Shown here in pieces: positions 1 through 11,000 of a stretch of 41,999 nt of DNA (position 1 is its first letter; the number at the start of each line of letters is the position of its first letter). The stretch is from an uncultured Clostridia bacterium. GTDB lineage: Bacteria > Bacillota > Clostridia > TANB77 > CAG-508. The DNA is taken from NCBI GenBank assembly GCA_947632475.1, contig CANRPI010000007.1, positions 1 through 41,999 of the forward strand, in the 5' to 3' direction. Made by a program: the position numbers and the translations under genes. The notes beneath the pieces were generated by a model. The model worked only from the letters and a program-made list of their open reading frames with translations, made no database searches and was not told where the DNA came from.

Positions 1-797
1 AATACATTTAGATAATCTGTAACTGTATTTCTGCTTATAGTAACATCTTCTTCTGTAACGTTATCATCAATGTCTTTGATTAATACATTATTAGCAGAAA
101 TAGTGCTTTCATTTCTTGCAAGAGATCTTAATAACATTTCCATTTTTTGTTTATCTCTTTTTACTCCATCTATTTCAATTATATCTTTATCTAATACTGC
201 TTGAATATAACTTCTAGCTATTTTCATAGCTCCATTGACACTAATGTTAATTGATTCTGGCCAACCACCTCTTACAATTAGTTCTGCTATTCTTTTTAAT
301 TCTACCTTATTTACTAATTTATTTTTCACTTTATTTTCAAACAAATCTTTTAAAGAAACATCTCCCGTAGAATCTCCTGATTCATATAACGACATTGTGT
401 ACATTTTCATTTTGCAAATTCTGCCTGCTCCAGAATGATGTATTTTGTCACTTACTGGAACACTTGAACCAGTTAAAATATATTTTCCTTTTTCATTATC
501 TTGGTCACACTTAAATCTAACTGCATCCCATATTGCAGGTACTTCTTGCCATTCATCAATAAGTTCTGGCTTATCTTTGTCTAAAACTAGATTTACATCC
601 ATTTCTGCTAAATGTTTTTCTCTAAAGTTATCTGCTGTATTATTTAAATATGTTACACTATTTGAATGATTTAAAGCAGTCCATGTTTTTCCACACCACT
701 TTGGTCCTTCAATACTAATTGCACCAAAAACTTCTAAATTTTCTTCTATCGCCTTATCTATTAATCTGGTCATGTAACCTTTTTTTGTTAATTTCAT
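1..797 (-). CDS. AAA ATPase, AAA_14/DUF4143 type (3' end outside window)
   Basis: The gene starts at ATG 797 behind a purine-rich ribosome binding site (AGGGGGGAAGTTA) and runs off the window start, leaving about 265 codons. A Walker A motif GPKWCGKT lies near residue 35 and a Walker B-like LIDEWQ near residue 80. These are the hallmarks of the AAA_14 ATPase domain found in proteins with a C-terminal DUF4143 domain; that domain would lie outside the window. Such proteins are common and scattered in bacteria and archaea, often near mobile or defence genes, and their role is unsettled. The gene sits directly downstream of the abruptly truncated glucan synthase gene, and short T-rich tandem repeats precede it, which fits later arrival or rearrangement here. 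Family assignment is fairly secure; function is not known. Confidence 0.8.
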   Translation of the reverse strand, partial: MKLTKKGYMTRLIDKAIEENLEVFGAISIEGPKWCGKTWTALNHSNSVTYLNNTADNFREKHLAEMDVNLVLDKDKPELIDEWQEVPAIWDAVRFKCDQDNEKGKYILTGSSVPVSDKIHHSGAGRICKMKMYTMSLYESGDSTGDVSLKDLFENKVKNKLVNKVELKRIAELIVRGGWPESINISVNGAMKIARSYIQAVLDKDIIEIDGVKRDKQKMEMLLRSLARNESTISANNVLIKDIDDNVTEEDVTISRNTVTDYLNV

Positions 798-854
798 TAA
801 CTTCCCCCCTTTTTTTAGTATAACATATCTTTATATTTTTTTCAATATGTTTTG

Positions 855-938
855 TGCGTTTTTTGATTGTTTTGTTGTGCATTTTTTGACTGTTTTGTTA
901 TGCGTTTTTTTACTGTTTTGTTGTGCGTTCTTTGACTA
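855..938. repeat. 23-bp tandem repeat, about 3.6 copies
   Basis: Units starting at 855, 878, 901 and 924 share the core TGCGTTTTTTGACTGTTTTG with one to three changes each. On the minus strand this lies 58-141 bases upstream of the ATPase start, so the repeats could hold binding sites for a regulator, or be remains of an element end. Nothing else is recognisable between 800 and 1030. Confidence 0.75.
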
Positions 939-1030
939 TATGTCTATTCCATTACGAATTTTTTCCGTTTAAGGAACTTTTTCGTAATATATGTATTTTT
1001 TAAGAGTATCAATATTTTCAAAAACTGGTG

Positions 1031-4000
1031 TTAACAATAACATACATGTGTGTATTGACCACCATTTTCTCTTACTCCTGGCAAGTATGCTTTTATATAT
1101 CCAGGCTCCAATTTTCCTCGCTCAAATGGAGGATCTAACAATTTTATAATTCCATTTTCTTTATCTACCAAATGATTTTCTAAACTTTCCATTGAAATAT
1201 ATTTTTTATCATTATCACCTGCATTTGAAATTACACTCCAACTTTGTGCTATACTGTCTATTCTACATTCATCATTTTCCATACTGCCTAAGACATTTCC
1301 ATCATCCATAAATGCACGCCTAAACCATCTTCCATCCCAGCCATTTGTATTAAGTTTCTTTTTTAATGTAGTTTTTATTTGTTCATATTTTATAGCCAAT
1401 TCTTCATCTTTCTTTTCTTTACAAATAAGCACAAATTTTTCTAATATACAATACAAGAAAAATCCTAACCAAACGCTTTCTCCTTCGCCTTTATTTCCGA
1501 CTGTACTAAAGCCATCATTCCAGTCTCCAGAACCTATTTTAGGTAGCCCATTTTTTCCAAAATTCAAGCTTTTTTCAATAGCTCTTATACAATGCTCATA
1601 TATGCTTATCTCTTCTTTTGATTCCTCATATTTATCATATCTTTCATCTTGCCCTTCCTTTAAGACTTCACCTTCTAAATATGGAGTTTTTATATCAAGT
1701 ATTGATTTATCTCCTGTAAATTCTATATATTCTATTGTTAAATATGCAATCCATAATAAATCATCCGAAAATCTAGTTCTTATTCCTCTTCCATTTTCTT
1801 CATGCCACCAATGAAGTACGTCTCCTTCTTTAAATTGATGCTTACTATGCTTTATTATTTGATTTTTCATAATATCTGCATCTAAATATTTTAATCCTAA
1901 AGTGTCTTGCAATTGGTCTCTAAATCCATATGCTCCTCCTGATTGGTAATATCCGCTTCTTCCAAGTAGCCTACTGGTTATAGTTTGATAAGGTACCCAT
2001 CCATTTAATATTATATTAAACGATTCTAAAGGAGTATAAACTTGGAGTCTTCCGTAATAATTCTTTCCAATAGGCTTTTACAGCATTTAATTCTTGGGTG
2101 CAATTTTGTAATTTGCTGTATTTATATGCTATATTTTTACAATCCATCAATTTTTCTTCTGCACCTAAAATTATTGAAATGTCTTTACTTGCAAAGCTTT
2201 CTAGCTCAACTTCGACTTCATATGCCAAGCAAGCCTTTTTTCCAACTGTTTCATCATTATTTAAAATTATTTTCTTTAAAGCTTGTGGATTTGAAATTCC
2301 ACCATCACCTAAAAAGAAATTTTTGTCCCCTGTAAAAGATGATATTTTTTCACTGCAAGATATATAAATTGGATTTGTTTCTATATCTCCTACATATAAA
2401 TTTTTTGCCCACAATATATTGCTATTTCTTTCAAAATTCACTTCAATATATCCATTTGATTTTATTTCGTCTTCTCCAATAACTGGTTTTATATAATAAT
2501 ATAGCTTTAATTTTTTTCGATTTGGAGTTGTATTTTTTAACCTTAAAATACCAATTTTACAAGAATCTTCTTTTGGCACAAATACCTCTAGCTCTTGCTC
2601 TATTCCATCACTTTTGTGTATATACTTACAATATCCGAATCCATAAATTACATTATAATTTTTGCTATCTGGCATTGGATTTAATCCCAATGACCATGCT
2701 TTTTTGCTTTCCATGTCTTTTAGATAAATAATTTCACTAGGAATGTCAAAACTTGGATTGTTTTCCCAACTTGTTACCCTATTTAACCTACTGTTTTTAT
2801 ACCATGTATATCCTCCCATGTTTTCTGTAATTACTGTTCCAAATTTTTTGTTTGCTAAAATATGACTCCATACAGTTGGAAGCCTATTTTCTTTTTGCAC
2901 TCTTATTAAATATTCTTTTCCATCTTCTGAAAATGCACCATATTCATTGTAATATTTTAGTTTTTCTTTGTTTGATAATATATCAATATCTTCGCTTTCT
3001 TCCTCTATTACAATTTGTGGTTGTTCCTCTTCTCCTACAAATTTATACTTTTCTAAATATTCTTCTTCTAATTCTTTTATTGCATTTTCTATTCCACCTT
3101 TACTACTATCTATTAGAATTGTAGCTACACCTTCTAAAAGTTGAATGTCATTTTTGTCAATCTCAGCTTTAGATAAGGTAAATATTCCTCCTCTTTCATT
3201 TTTCATGTATGCTATATGATTATTAAAAATGTGTGCCTCTATTTCTTCTCTTACATAGTTTTCATAACTGTGTTTTTCCTCATCTAATATTACAATTTCA
3301 ACTTTGATGTTCTTTATTCTAAAAAATTCATATGCTTTTATTATTTCTTCAACTATATATGATTCATTTACATTTTTAATTTTTACAAGTATTATTGGGA
3401 AATCCCCTGAAATACCATATTTCCACAATTCTGATTGTTTTAATTGCATATTTTTTAGTTTTAAACTTTTTATTGGATTATCAAAAATAATATATGAAAG
3501 CATTTTTTGATATATTGCAATTTCTTTTCCTTTTATTCTTAAATATCTGCTTTCTGTGTCAATTCTTGCCTTTGATAGTTCAAATTGTGTTTTTACATTT
3601 TCTGGCGATTGATATTTTTTCAAACTCTCTTTTACTTTTTCTTCTTCTTCACCTACTGAAATTATTAAATCTATATTGCTTTCTTGGTTTGGTGGTATTT
3701 TTATAGTTCTTTTTAGAGCAACTACACCTTCTGTTACCAACCCTATTTTTTTTGCAAATGGAATTGAGTTTTTACACATAATAGGTATTCCTAAATTTCC
3801 TCTTCCAAAAAATTTTGATTCATCTATTTCATATTCTAAATCTCCAATTACTTCTGTTTCTTCTGCTCTTAAATTTGCTGCTAAATATATCTCTGTAGCT
3901 GATTTTTCTCTTGCTTTTCTTTTTACTATTAAGCTATTTGTTTCTTCATCAAATTTAGTAATTAAAAACAAATTATTAAATATTGGATGTGAATAATCTT

Positions 4001-7000
4001 GCTCTTTAGTTGAAAGCACTGGTTCGAAATATGCTGTTACTTCTAATATTTCTTCTTCATTTCCATGATTTTCTAGTGTAACTCTTCTTAATTCCACAGG
4101 TTCTTCTAAGCCTACAGTTGTTTTTATTTTTGTTTTTATATTACCATTTGTTATTTCTTGTTCATCTTTATCTGGCATAAAACTTATTTGATATTTGCCT
4201 TCTTGCTTATCATTAAAAGAATAATTTGAGCTCCATATTTTTTTGGTTTTTATATTTTTTATTATAAAAAATATTCCTTGTGAATAATCATCTGTTGGTT
4301 TAAATCTATTTATATAAATATCTTTATATTTACTTACTCCTTGTCCTTTTTGATTCATTGCAACTGTATAATCTTGATTTGATATTACATTTCCTGTAAT
4401 TAGTCTTTCATCAATTTTATTATAAGTTGTTTGTATATAATTTTCATAATCTTTATATTTTAGTTTTTCAACCTTTTCCTTGGTTTCTTTTGTTATTATT
4501 GAAGTGTCTGGTATGGTTTCTTGAAGTAATATGCTAGCTCCTTCCATTTCTGGATTTTGCATAAATCTTTTTTGTAAAATGAAATCATTAAATAAATTAT
4601 TTATTGAAAGAAGAATTAACCCTTGATGATGTGCCATATAAGTTTTTACTACACTCGAAGTTTTTCCTCTTTCTACTCTTTCTGGTGTAAAATCAATTGA
4701 TTCATAAAAGCCATATTTATCATACATTCCTTCACTTTCTAGTATTTTTAGATTTTTTACTACCTCTTTTGGAACATCTGTAATTGCTAAAATACTTGCA
4801 TATGAACTAACTACTAATTCATCTGCTAAACCTCTTTTTAAACCTAACCATGGAATTCCAAATGCTTTATATTGATAATTTGATTGTAAATCTTTTAGGT
4901 TAAATGCAGATTCAGAAATTCCCCATGGGATATTTAGCTTTTTGCAATATTCAATTTGGCTCATTATTAAAAATTTACAAGATTCATCTAAAAGACTTCC
5001 TTCGTATTTTGGAATGTTTATATTTGGCATTAAATATTCAAAAGCTGTTCCTGACCAAGAAATTAATCCTTTATATTTTCCTAAAACAGTTAGTGTTTTG
5101 CTCAAATGATTCCAATGTTTAGAAGAAATGTCTCTTTTGGCAATTGCAATAAAACTTGCTTGTCTCGCCTCTGAAGCTAGTAAATCATAATATGAATCAG
5201 TTAATTTATTGTCTTCTATATTGTATCCAATAGAAAAAATTTGCTGTTCATTATTAAATAGAAGTGAAAAGTCTGTATTTTCAATCATTTTATTTAAAAT
5301 TTCTATTGTTTCTTCTATTTTTTCTTTATTTATATCATCTTTTTGCAATAAAGAAGTGTCTCCGTGGCACATTTGTGCCATTAAGAAACGTCTCCATGGC
5401 ACATTTTGCTACATACATGTATCCAACTAAGTTTCCGCTATCAACTGTTGATACATATCTTGGCGATAAAGGCTCTTTTGTTTTTATGTTGTACCAGTTG
5501 TATAAATGGCCATTCCATTTTGGTAGTTCATTTATTGTTTCTATTATTTTTGTTAATAGGCTAACTGCTTTTTCTAATGGTATATATTTTAAGTCATATG
5601 CAGATATTACTGCAAGCATTGATAGACCAATGTTTGTTGATGATGTTCTTGGAATTACTTTTTGTTTTCTGTCTTCTTGATAGTTGTCTGGTATTAGATA
5701 GTTGTTTTCTGGTGTTAGGTTTTCTTCAAAAAATTGCCATGTTCTTCTTCCTATTTCTAATACATATTCTTGTTCTTTTTTGTTTAATTTTTCTATGGCT
5801 TTTTTTCCTTTTTCTTCTTTGCTTATATACCACATTATTAGTGGTGCTGATATCCAAAGTATTCCTAATATTCCTGCAAATATGTTGTTTTTTAATAGTC
5901 CTAGTGATATTGATATTATTCCAGATAAAAAGTTTATTGACATTTGGTTGTAATATGATGCTAAACTTGTTTTTGCCTGTTTTTCTGCTTCTTCTGAAGT
6001 TGTCCACTCTAGTAAATGTACTTTACTTATTAACATTCTATATATTGTTTTTACTATTGATTTTAATGATATATATGCTTTATATGGTAAACATGCTAAT
6101 GTTATTACTAACCTATATAATGCTCCTTGTATTCCTGTTATTTTTGGTGTAAATGTTTTTTGCTTTTGCTCTCCTTCTTTTTTGAACATTATTTTGTTTA
6201 TCATTTCTAGTATAAATGGAAATATTACTATTATTGATAATAATAAAATATTTGGATATATTGTTTTTTTGTATAATATTCCTATTATGTTTAAGTATAT
6301 AAATGCTATTATTGTTGATATTTCAAATAGACTTCTTCTTAAATTATCAAATATCTTGTATTTAGAAAGTAAGTTTAATGGACTTGATTTTTTTAACCAT
6401 CTTGTTATTTGCCAGTCTCCTCTTATCCATCTTGCAAGTCTATTCATAAAGCTATTGTATTTTCCGTGGATAACCATCCATAAGCAAAATGTCTGAAGCT
6501 AGACCACATCTTAAGTAACATCCTTCTAATAAATCATGACTTAATACTGTATTTTCTGGTATAGCATTTTCCATAACTTCTGAAAATACTTTTACATCGT
6601 AAATTCCTTTTCCTGTGAATATTCCTTCTCCAAAGTTGTCTTGATATGTGTCTGATATTGCATTTGTATATGAGTCTATTCCTCCTGCTCCTGCAAATAT
6701 TTTTGTGAATAAATTTTTATAACTGATTGATAGATTTACTCCTACTTTTGGTTGCATTATTCCATATCCTTCTACTACTATGTTGTTTTCTATTATTGGT
6801 TTATTTAGTATATGTGCCATTGCTCCTACTAATTCAAATGCTGAGTTTAGTATTAGGTCTGTATCTGCATCTAATGTTATTATATATTTTATATTTTTCA
6901 ATTTAGGTTCTACTTTGGTTAGGGTATTTGCTCTAAATGGATTTTTTATTTTTCCTAATAAGTAATCATTAAATTGGTTTAACATTCCTCTTTTTCGTTC

Positions 7001-8716
7001 CCACCCTAAATATGAGGCTTCTTTTTCGTTCCATTGTCTTTTTCTATATATAAAATTAAATATTGGTATTTCTTCTATTTCTTTTTGGTATTTTTTATTT
7101 AGGTCATTTGCTAATTTTTCTCCACTTTTTATTATTTCATTGTCAATTTTTTCTTCTTTATTTGCACTTTCTGTGCAGTCTCCTAAAAGTGTGAAATATA
7201 AATTTTTTGATTTATTCGCTAAGTAAAATACTTCTAGCTTTTTCATTAATCCTTCTACTTTTTCTTTTGAATTTACTATTGTTGGAATTACTACCATGGT
7301 TGCGTTTTCTTTGTCTATTCCTTTAGAAAAGTCTAATTTTGGTATTGGTTTTGGTTTTACTATTTTACTTAATATATATTGAATTAGTTGTATTGAAAAT
7401 TCTGAACTTGGTATTAAAAATAATATAAAACTTATTACATATATAAACCAATTTTTAGTTGATATATTTAAAATTTGAGCTAAACCTAATGATATTAAAA
7501 TTGTAAGTATTGATATTGCTGTTATATATAGTTTTACTTTTGAATTTGAATCTAATTTTTTACTTGATTTATAGTTTAAACTTTTTAGTAATTCTTCTTG
7601 TCCTTTTTCTTCTATTAAATAGTACCCTATATGAGCTTGTTTTGTATTAGAAGGCATTTTTTCTGATATTTCTAATATTTTTTTTGCTATATATATTTCA
7701 GATATTTTGGTTTTTTTAGATATTTCTTTTATTTTGTTTCTATAATATTCTTTTGTTTTATTATCCATTTTGGAATATGTGTTATTATGGTCTTTTTTTA
7801 GTAATTCTTCAACTCCATTTACATTTTCAAATATTTCTAAAAAGTTAATTCTTTGAATCTTTTTTATGCTTGTAATGCTATTTCCTATTGAAACTTTTCT
7901 AACTGCTATATCAAAATGTTCTTTTTTTATTACTTCAGATACACTTGTACCTGCCATTTCAACTGTTTCTTCTAACGCTTTTAAGTAGCTATAACCTTTT
8001 TTTCCATATCTTTTTAATATATATGACATATATTCTATAAATGGATATCTAACATCACTATATGTGTCTTTTTCAATTTTTTTGCTAAATCCTTTTTCTT
8101 TAAAAGTTAAGTTTTGCTTATCTTTGCTTTCTACTAATCTTTCAACTATGCTTTCTGCTCTGTATTTTTGAATTTGACAACTATATATTTTTTCACATAT
8201 TTCTCTTATATTTTCTATTATCGCAATTTGTAAGAATGTCCCTATGTTCCAAATTTCTTCCATACTTAATAATTTCTTTTTTTGATAACTTTTTAGGTAG
8301 TCTTCTAAGTCATTTTTTTCTATTTTATTGTCTGTGTATGCTACAATTTCACTTGCTAATACATATATACGTGCAAAGCCTCTATATTGCCCATTTGCTA
8401 TTCCTACAAAGCTTGTGTATTTTTTTACTGTTAACTCTTTTTGTATTTGTTTAACTATTTCTTCTATTATATAAAAGTTGTCTAATAACCATTCTCCTGC
8501 TGGATGTATGCTTATTCCTAGTTTTAGGTGTTCGTTTAATAAGTTATATACTGCTTTTATTGTGTTGTAACTTTCTATTGTATGTGGTACTGGATATGTG
8601 CTTTTTTCTGATTTTCTCATTAAATTATGTCCTGATGCTATTTTTTCTAAATGATTTTCTAATTGGCTTTTTCCTAATATGGTTCCATTTATTTTTAGTA
8701 TTTTATCTGTTTTCAA
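1031..8716 (-). CDS. NdvB-type cyclic beta-glucan synthase (GT84 + GH94), read through three CGG +1 shifts, C-terminus truncated
   Basis: Read as one gene with +1 shifts at CGG codons 6464-6466, 5362-5364 and 2052-2054, this gives about 2560 residues of a membrane-bound cyclic beta-1,2-glucan synthase family protein. Start TTG 8716 is chosen because AAGGAG lies nine bases upstream. Order of parts: N-terminal region, membrane segments, GT84 glycosyltransferase (TLDADTDL, AGAGGIDSYTNA, LSHDLLEG, RWIRGDWQ), more membrane segments, a glycoamylase-like part (VSTVDSGNLVGY, MAHHQGL), then the GH94 phosphorylase part (NGWVPYQT, GRSGYYQSGGAYGFRDQLQD, and GSGDWNDG with the expected catalytic Asp). At each junction the family sequence resumes exactly one base later: DGYP/GKYNSFMNR, TNVP/GDTSLLQ, KELL/GRLQVYTPLE. 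The ending RENGGQYTH then VCYC-stop lacks the last GH94 segment, so the enzyme may be inactive. A TGTGCCA repeat is inserted near residue 1110. It would make glucans from UDP-glucose at the membrane. Confidence 0.8.
2052..2054 (-). other. CGG +1 frameshift site (glucan synthase, site 3)
   Basis: Reading frame TTA CGG AAG leads to a stop at 2016. Skipping C2054 gives TTA GGA AGA CTC CAA GTT (L-G-R-L-Q-V), which restores the conserved LQVxTP...NGW..YQT segment of GH94 and joins the downstream part. The shift comes after about 2220 residues. Confidence 0.85.
5342..5403. repeat. TGTGCCA hairpin repeat inside the glucan synthase gene
   Basis: A full unit TGTGCCA-N16-TGGCACA occupies 5374-5403, and a second, partly decayed unit with only its TGGCACA arm lies at 5342-5371. 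The arms are complementary. The same unit occurs at 18688, 21358-21450 and 31446-31531. Here it is inside the open reading frame and is translated as about 18 residues between conserved family blocks. Confidence 0.8.
5362..5364 (-). other. CGG +1 frameshift site (glucan synthase, site 2, inside a repeat)
   Basis: Frame CCA CGG AGA ends at a stop at 5335. Skipping C5364 gives CCA GGA GAC ACT TCT, which runs into the rest of the gene. The site lies in repeat-derived sequence inserted between two conserved parts of the protein, after about 1117 residues. Confidence 0.8.
6464..6466 (-). other. CGG +1 frameshift site (glucan synthase, site 1)
   Basis: Frame CCA CGG AAA ATA CAA TAG stops three codons after the CGG. 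Skipping C6466 gives CCA GGA AAA TAC AAT (P-G-K-Y-N), restoring the GT84 segment DGxPxxYNxxMxRxxRWIRGDWQ. About 750 residues precede it. Confidence 0.9.
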
Positions 8717-8805
8717 AAAATTCCACTCCTTGCAAATATGTTTTACACATATTGTTCGCAAAAAGTGGAAAGTTTATACATTTGATATTATTATATTTAA
8801 TGTTT

Positions 8806-9708
8806 TTAATCTCTTTCTTCTTCATATGTATTTTCTTGAGATACTTGTTCTTCATTTGATTTGACTACATCGCTTTTATTGTTGTTTTCTATTTGTTCTG
8901 TTCTTTCTTCTAGATATTTTTCTAGTAATGCATATATGTATACATTTTCTGCTTCGTTACTATATTGAGGTGTATTTGGTTGTTTTAAAAGTTCATTTCT
9001 AATTTCTTCTAAGTTTACGTTTTCTTTGTTGTTACTATATTTGATATTATGTGCTTCTAAATAGTTTACTTCTATATCATATATTTTGTTTCCTATGTCT
9101 ATAAATCCTGCTACTACTTTTTGATTTTTTTTGTCTACTAATGTTAATATGTTTCCAATATAGTCTGCTTTTTCTGTTAGGTCTTCTAATTGCATTATAT
9201 ATTTTTGATTTTCTTCTAATTTTTCTTGACTACGATCATATATATATTTTATATTTCCATTGTTGTTTTCTTCAATTATATAATTAGAGTTGGTTTCTAT
9301 TATTCCTAAGTCTGAAATTTTTGATTCTGGATATTTTTGATTGTATATATCCATAATTATTTGGTCTATAGTTTTTGCTTGTTGTTTGATTTCACTTGTA
9401 AATGTTTCTCTTGCAGTTGGAGTTTCAGGTTCTTTTGTTTGTTCTTCAGTTGCTTGCTTATTTCCTTCTGGTAATGCTGTGGTATCTATTCCTCCTAAAA
9501 TTTTACTTGCTATTCCTACTCCTAATATTCCTACTAAAAAGCCTTTAAATGCTGTCTTTCTTGCTTCTCTATAAAATGTTTTCTTTACTATTTTTTTTCT
9601 TTCTTCACTTGTTAATTTTCTTCCAACTTTTTTTTGCTCTGATTTTACTTCTGCTTTTATTTTGTCTTTTAGTCCTTTTATCATTTTATCTTTTAAACTT
9701 GTTTTCAT
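8806..9708 (-). CDS. Predicted single-pass membrane protein, unknown function
   Basis: The product has 300 residues from ATG 9708, with an AAGGAGG site nine bases upstream. A strongly basic N-terminal segment (about residues 1-50, Lys/Arg-rich) is followed by one hydrophobic segment near residues 53-72 (FLVGILGVGIASKILGG), then a Thr/Glu/Pro-rich linker and a mixed, Asn/Glu-rich C-terminal region of about 200 residues, ending in an acidic tail. The charge pattern suggests a cytoplasmic N-terminus and an outside or membrane-associated C-terminal part. I do not recognise the family. It ends 90 bases before the glucan synthase start, on the same strand, and may be transcribed with it. It is divergent from the HD-GYP gene, with a 35-bp palindrome between them. 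Confidence 0.75.
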   Translation of the reverse strand: MKTSLKDKMIKGLKDKIKAEVKSEQKKVGRKLTSEERKKIVKKTFYREARKTAFKGFLVGILGVGIASKILGGIDTTALPEGNKQATEEQTKEPETPTARETFTSEIKQQAKTIDQIIMDIYNQKYPESKISDLGIIETNSNYIIEENNNGNIKYIYDRSQEKLEENQKYIMQLEDLTEKADYIGNILTLVDKKNQKVVAGFIDIGNKIYDIEVNYLEAHNIKYSNNKENVNLEEIRNELLKQPNTPQYSNEAENVYIYALLEKYLEERTEQIENNNKSDVVKSNEEQVSQENTYEEERD

Positions 9709-9860
9709 AAATTTAATTTCCTCCTTAGATTAAATCAAATTTATTATAACATTATTTAAATTAAAATACAACTTTTTAATAAATTTTTATTTGCTTCATA
9801 TAAATAATTGTTACTACTACGAAAATGTAAGCAAAAGTTTAAAGAACAAGACAATATATA

Positions 9861-9895
9861 AACTTTTAATTAAGTATAATACTTAATTAAAAGTT
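9861..9895. promoter_or_regulatory. Perfect 17+1+17 palindrome, candidate operator or terminator
   Basis: Left arm AACTTTTAATTAAGTAT, one central base, and its exact reverse complement. It lies between the divergent membrane-protein and HD-GYP genes, just upstream of the HD-GYP -35 box. The inner 29 bases recur with one change at 41957-41985, upstream of the pilin-like gene. It could bind a regulator or form a hairpin; the missing GC pairs make it a weak terminator stem. Confidence 0.6.
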
Positions 9896-9910
9896 TTATT
9901 TTTAACATTA

Positions 9911-9939
9911 TTGATTTTTTCTTTACTTCATGTTATTAT
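9911..9939 (+). promoter_or_regulatory. Sigma-A-type promoter for the HD-GYP gene
   Basis: TTGATT (9911-9916), a 17-base spacer and TATTAT (9934-9939) lie 36 bases upstream of the start codon, with the ribosome binding site TTGGAGG between. Confidence 0.65.
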
Positions 9940-9975
9940 GTTTATAGTACATAAGAAAACTTGGAGGAATTATAA

Positions 9976-10923
9976 ATGTTAGAACCTACATTTGATTTTT
10001 ATGATAGAACCAGTCTTAAATCATATAATTTAAATGAAAGCATGAGATATCAATTAAACATGCTAGATAGTTTAGATGTATTTACAAGAAAGCACTGCGA
10101 AAATGTTGCTAGTATAACATGTAGACTTTGTGAATATTTACATTGCAATAAATATTTTACTGAATATTGCACAATATGTGCATATTTACATGATATAGGC
10201 AAACAATTTATCCCACCATCTGTTTTACAAAAACCTGGGAAATTAACAGACGAAGAATATGAAATAATGAAAACTCACACAACTATTGGATATCAAATAT
10301 GTATGAAAGACCCTCAATTAAGACCATATGCTGCAGGTGCATTATACCATCATGAAGCCTTAAATGGCTCTGGATATCCTCAAGGATTAACTAAAAAAGA
10401 TATTCCTTATGAAGCTCAAATTATACGTGTCGCAGATGAATATGATGCAATAGTTAGTAAAAGACAATATAAATCTCACATTGATATATCAGACACTTTA
10501 CAAATTCTAATTGAAAATACAAAACCAAATCAGCAAGTAAATAAATCAGATGCTTTAAATCATATGCTAGAAACTGCAAAACTTGGAAAAAACAATCCAC
10601 TAATAGTAAAAAAACTATTTAAAGTAGTTATTGATGATATTGAATATGAAATTTCATGTACTTCTGATTATGTATCACATTTAAAGAATGAAATTAAACG
10701 ATTGAAACAAATTGAAGCATATCAAAAACAATTTGATAAAGCAACAAAAGAAAAAGATAAGCAATATTATTTAGAAGGCATGAAATATCTTTTCAGAAAT
10801 AATGAAACAATAGAAAATTATAAAAATATTTACAAAGAATACCAAAATGCTTATGAACTTAGAAATAATGCGCTTCAGCATTTAAATGAAGAAATTAAAA
10901 AAATTAAGAAATTAAAAATATAA
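9976..10923 (+). CDS. HD-GYP domain phosphodiesterase
   Basis: The product has 315 residues, with TTGGAGG nine bases before the ATG. The HD-GYP domain fills about residues 25-190: HDIGK near residue 72, YHHEALNGSGYP near residue 128 (HHE plus the GYP loop), and a following RVADEYDAIVS. In this family the residues bind two or three metals and hydrolyse cyclic di-GMP, and the conserved GYP supports a c-di-GMP activity. No receiver or sensor domain is fused; the C-terminal third is charged and coiled-coil-like (lysine/glutamate-rich). It has its own promoter and terminator, so it is monocistronic. It shares a palindromic upstream site with the pilin-like gene at 40263-41912, which would fit c-di-GMP control of a surface structure, though that link is inference. 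Confidence 0.9.
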   Translation: MLEPTFDFYDRTSLKSYNLNESMRYQLNMLDSLDVFTRKHCENVASITCRLCEYLHCNKYFTEYCTICAYLHDIGKQFIPPSVLQKPGKLTDEEYEIMKTHTTIGYQICMKDPQLRPYAAGALYHHEALNGSGYPQGLTKKDIPYEAQIIRVADEYDAIVSKRQYKSHIDISDTLQILIENTKPNQQVNKSDALNHMLETAKLGKNNPLIVKKLFKVVIDDIEYEISCTSDYVSHLKNEIKRLKQIEAYQKQFDKATKEKDKQYYLEGMKYLFRNNETIENYKNIYKEYQNAYELRNNALQHLNEEIKKIKKLKI

Positions 10924-10928
10924 AATTT

Positions 10929-10970
10929 ACGCTTTAAAAAATGATTTTTCACTTTTTAAAGCGTTTATAT
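10929..10970 (+). terminator. Rho-independent terminator of the HD-GYP gene
   Basis: Stem ACGCTTTAAAAA (10929-10940) pairs with TTTTTAAAGCGT (10953-10964), followed by TTATATTTT. It lies eight bases after the stop codon. The opposite strand carries an A-rich flank too, so it may also serve mazF, which ends at 11001. Confidence 0.8.
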
Positions 10971-11000
10971 TTTGTATTATGCAAAATTTTATAATTTATA

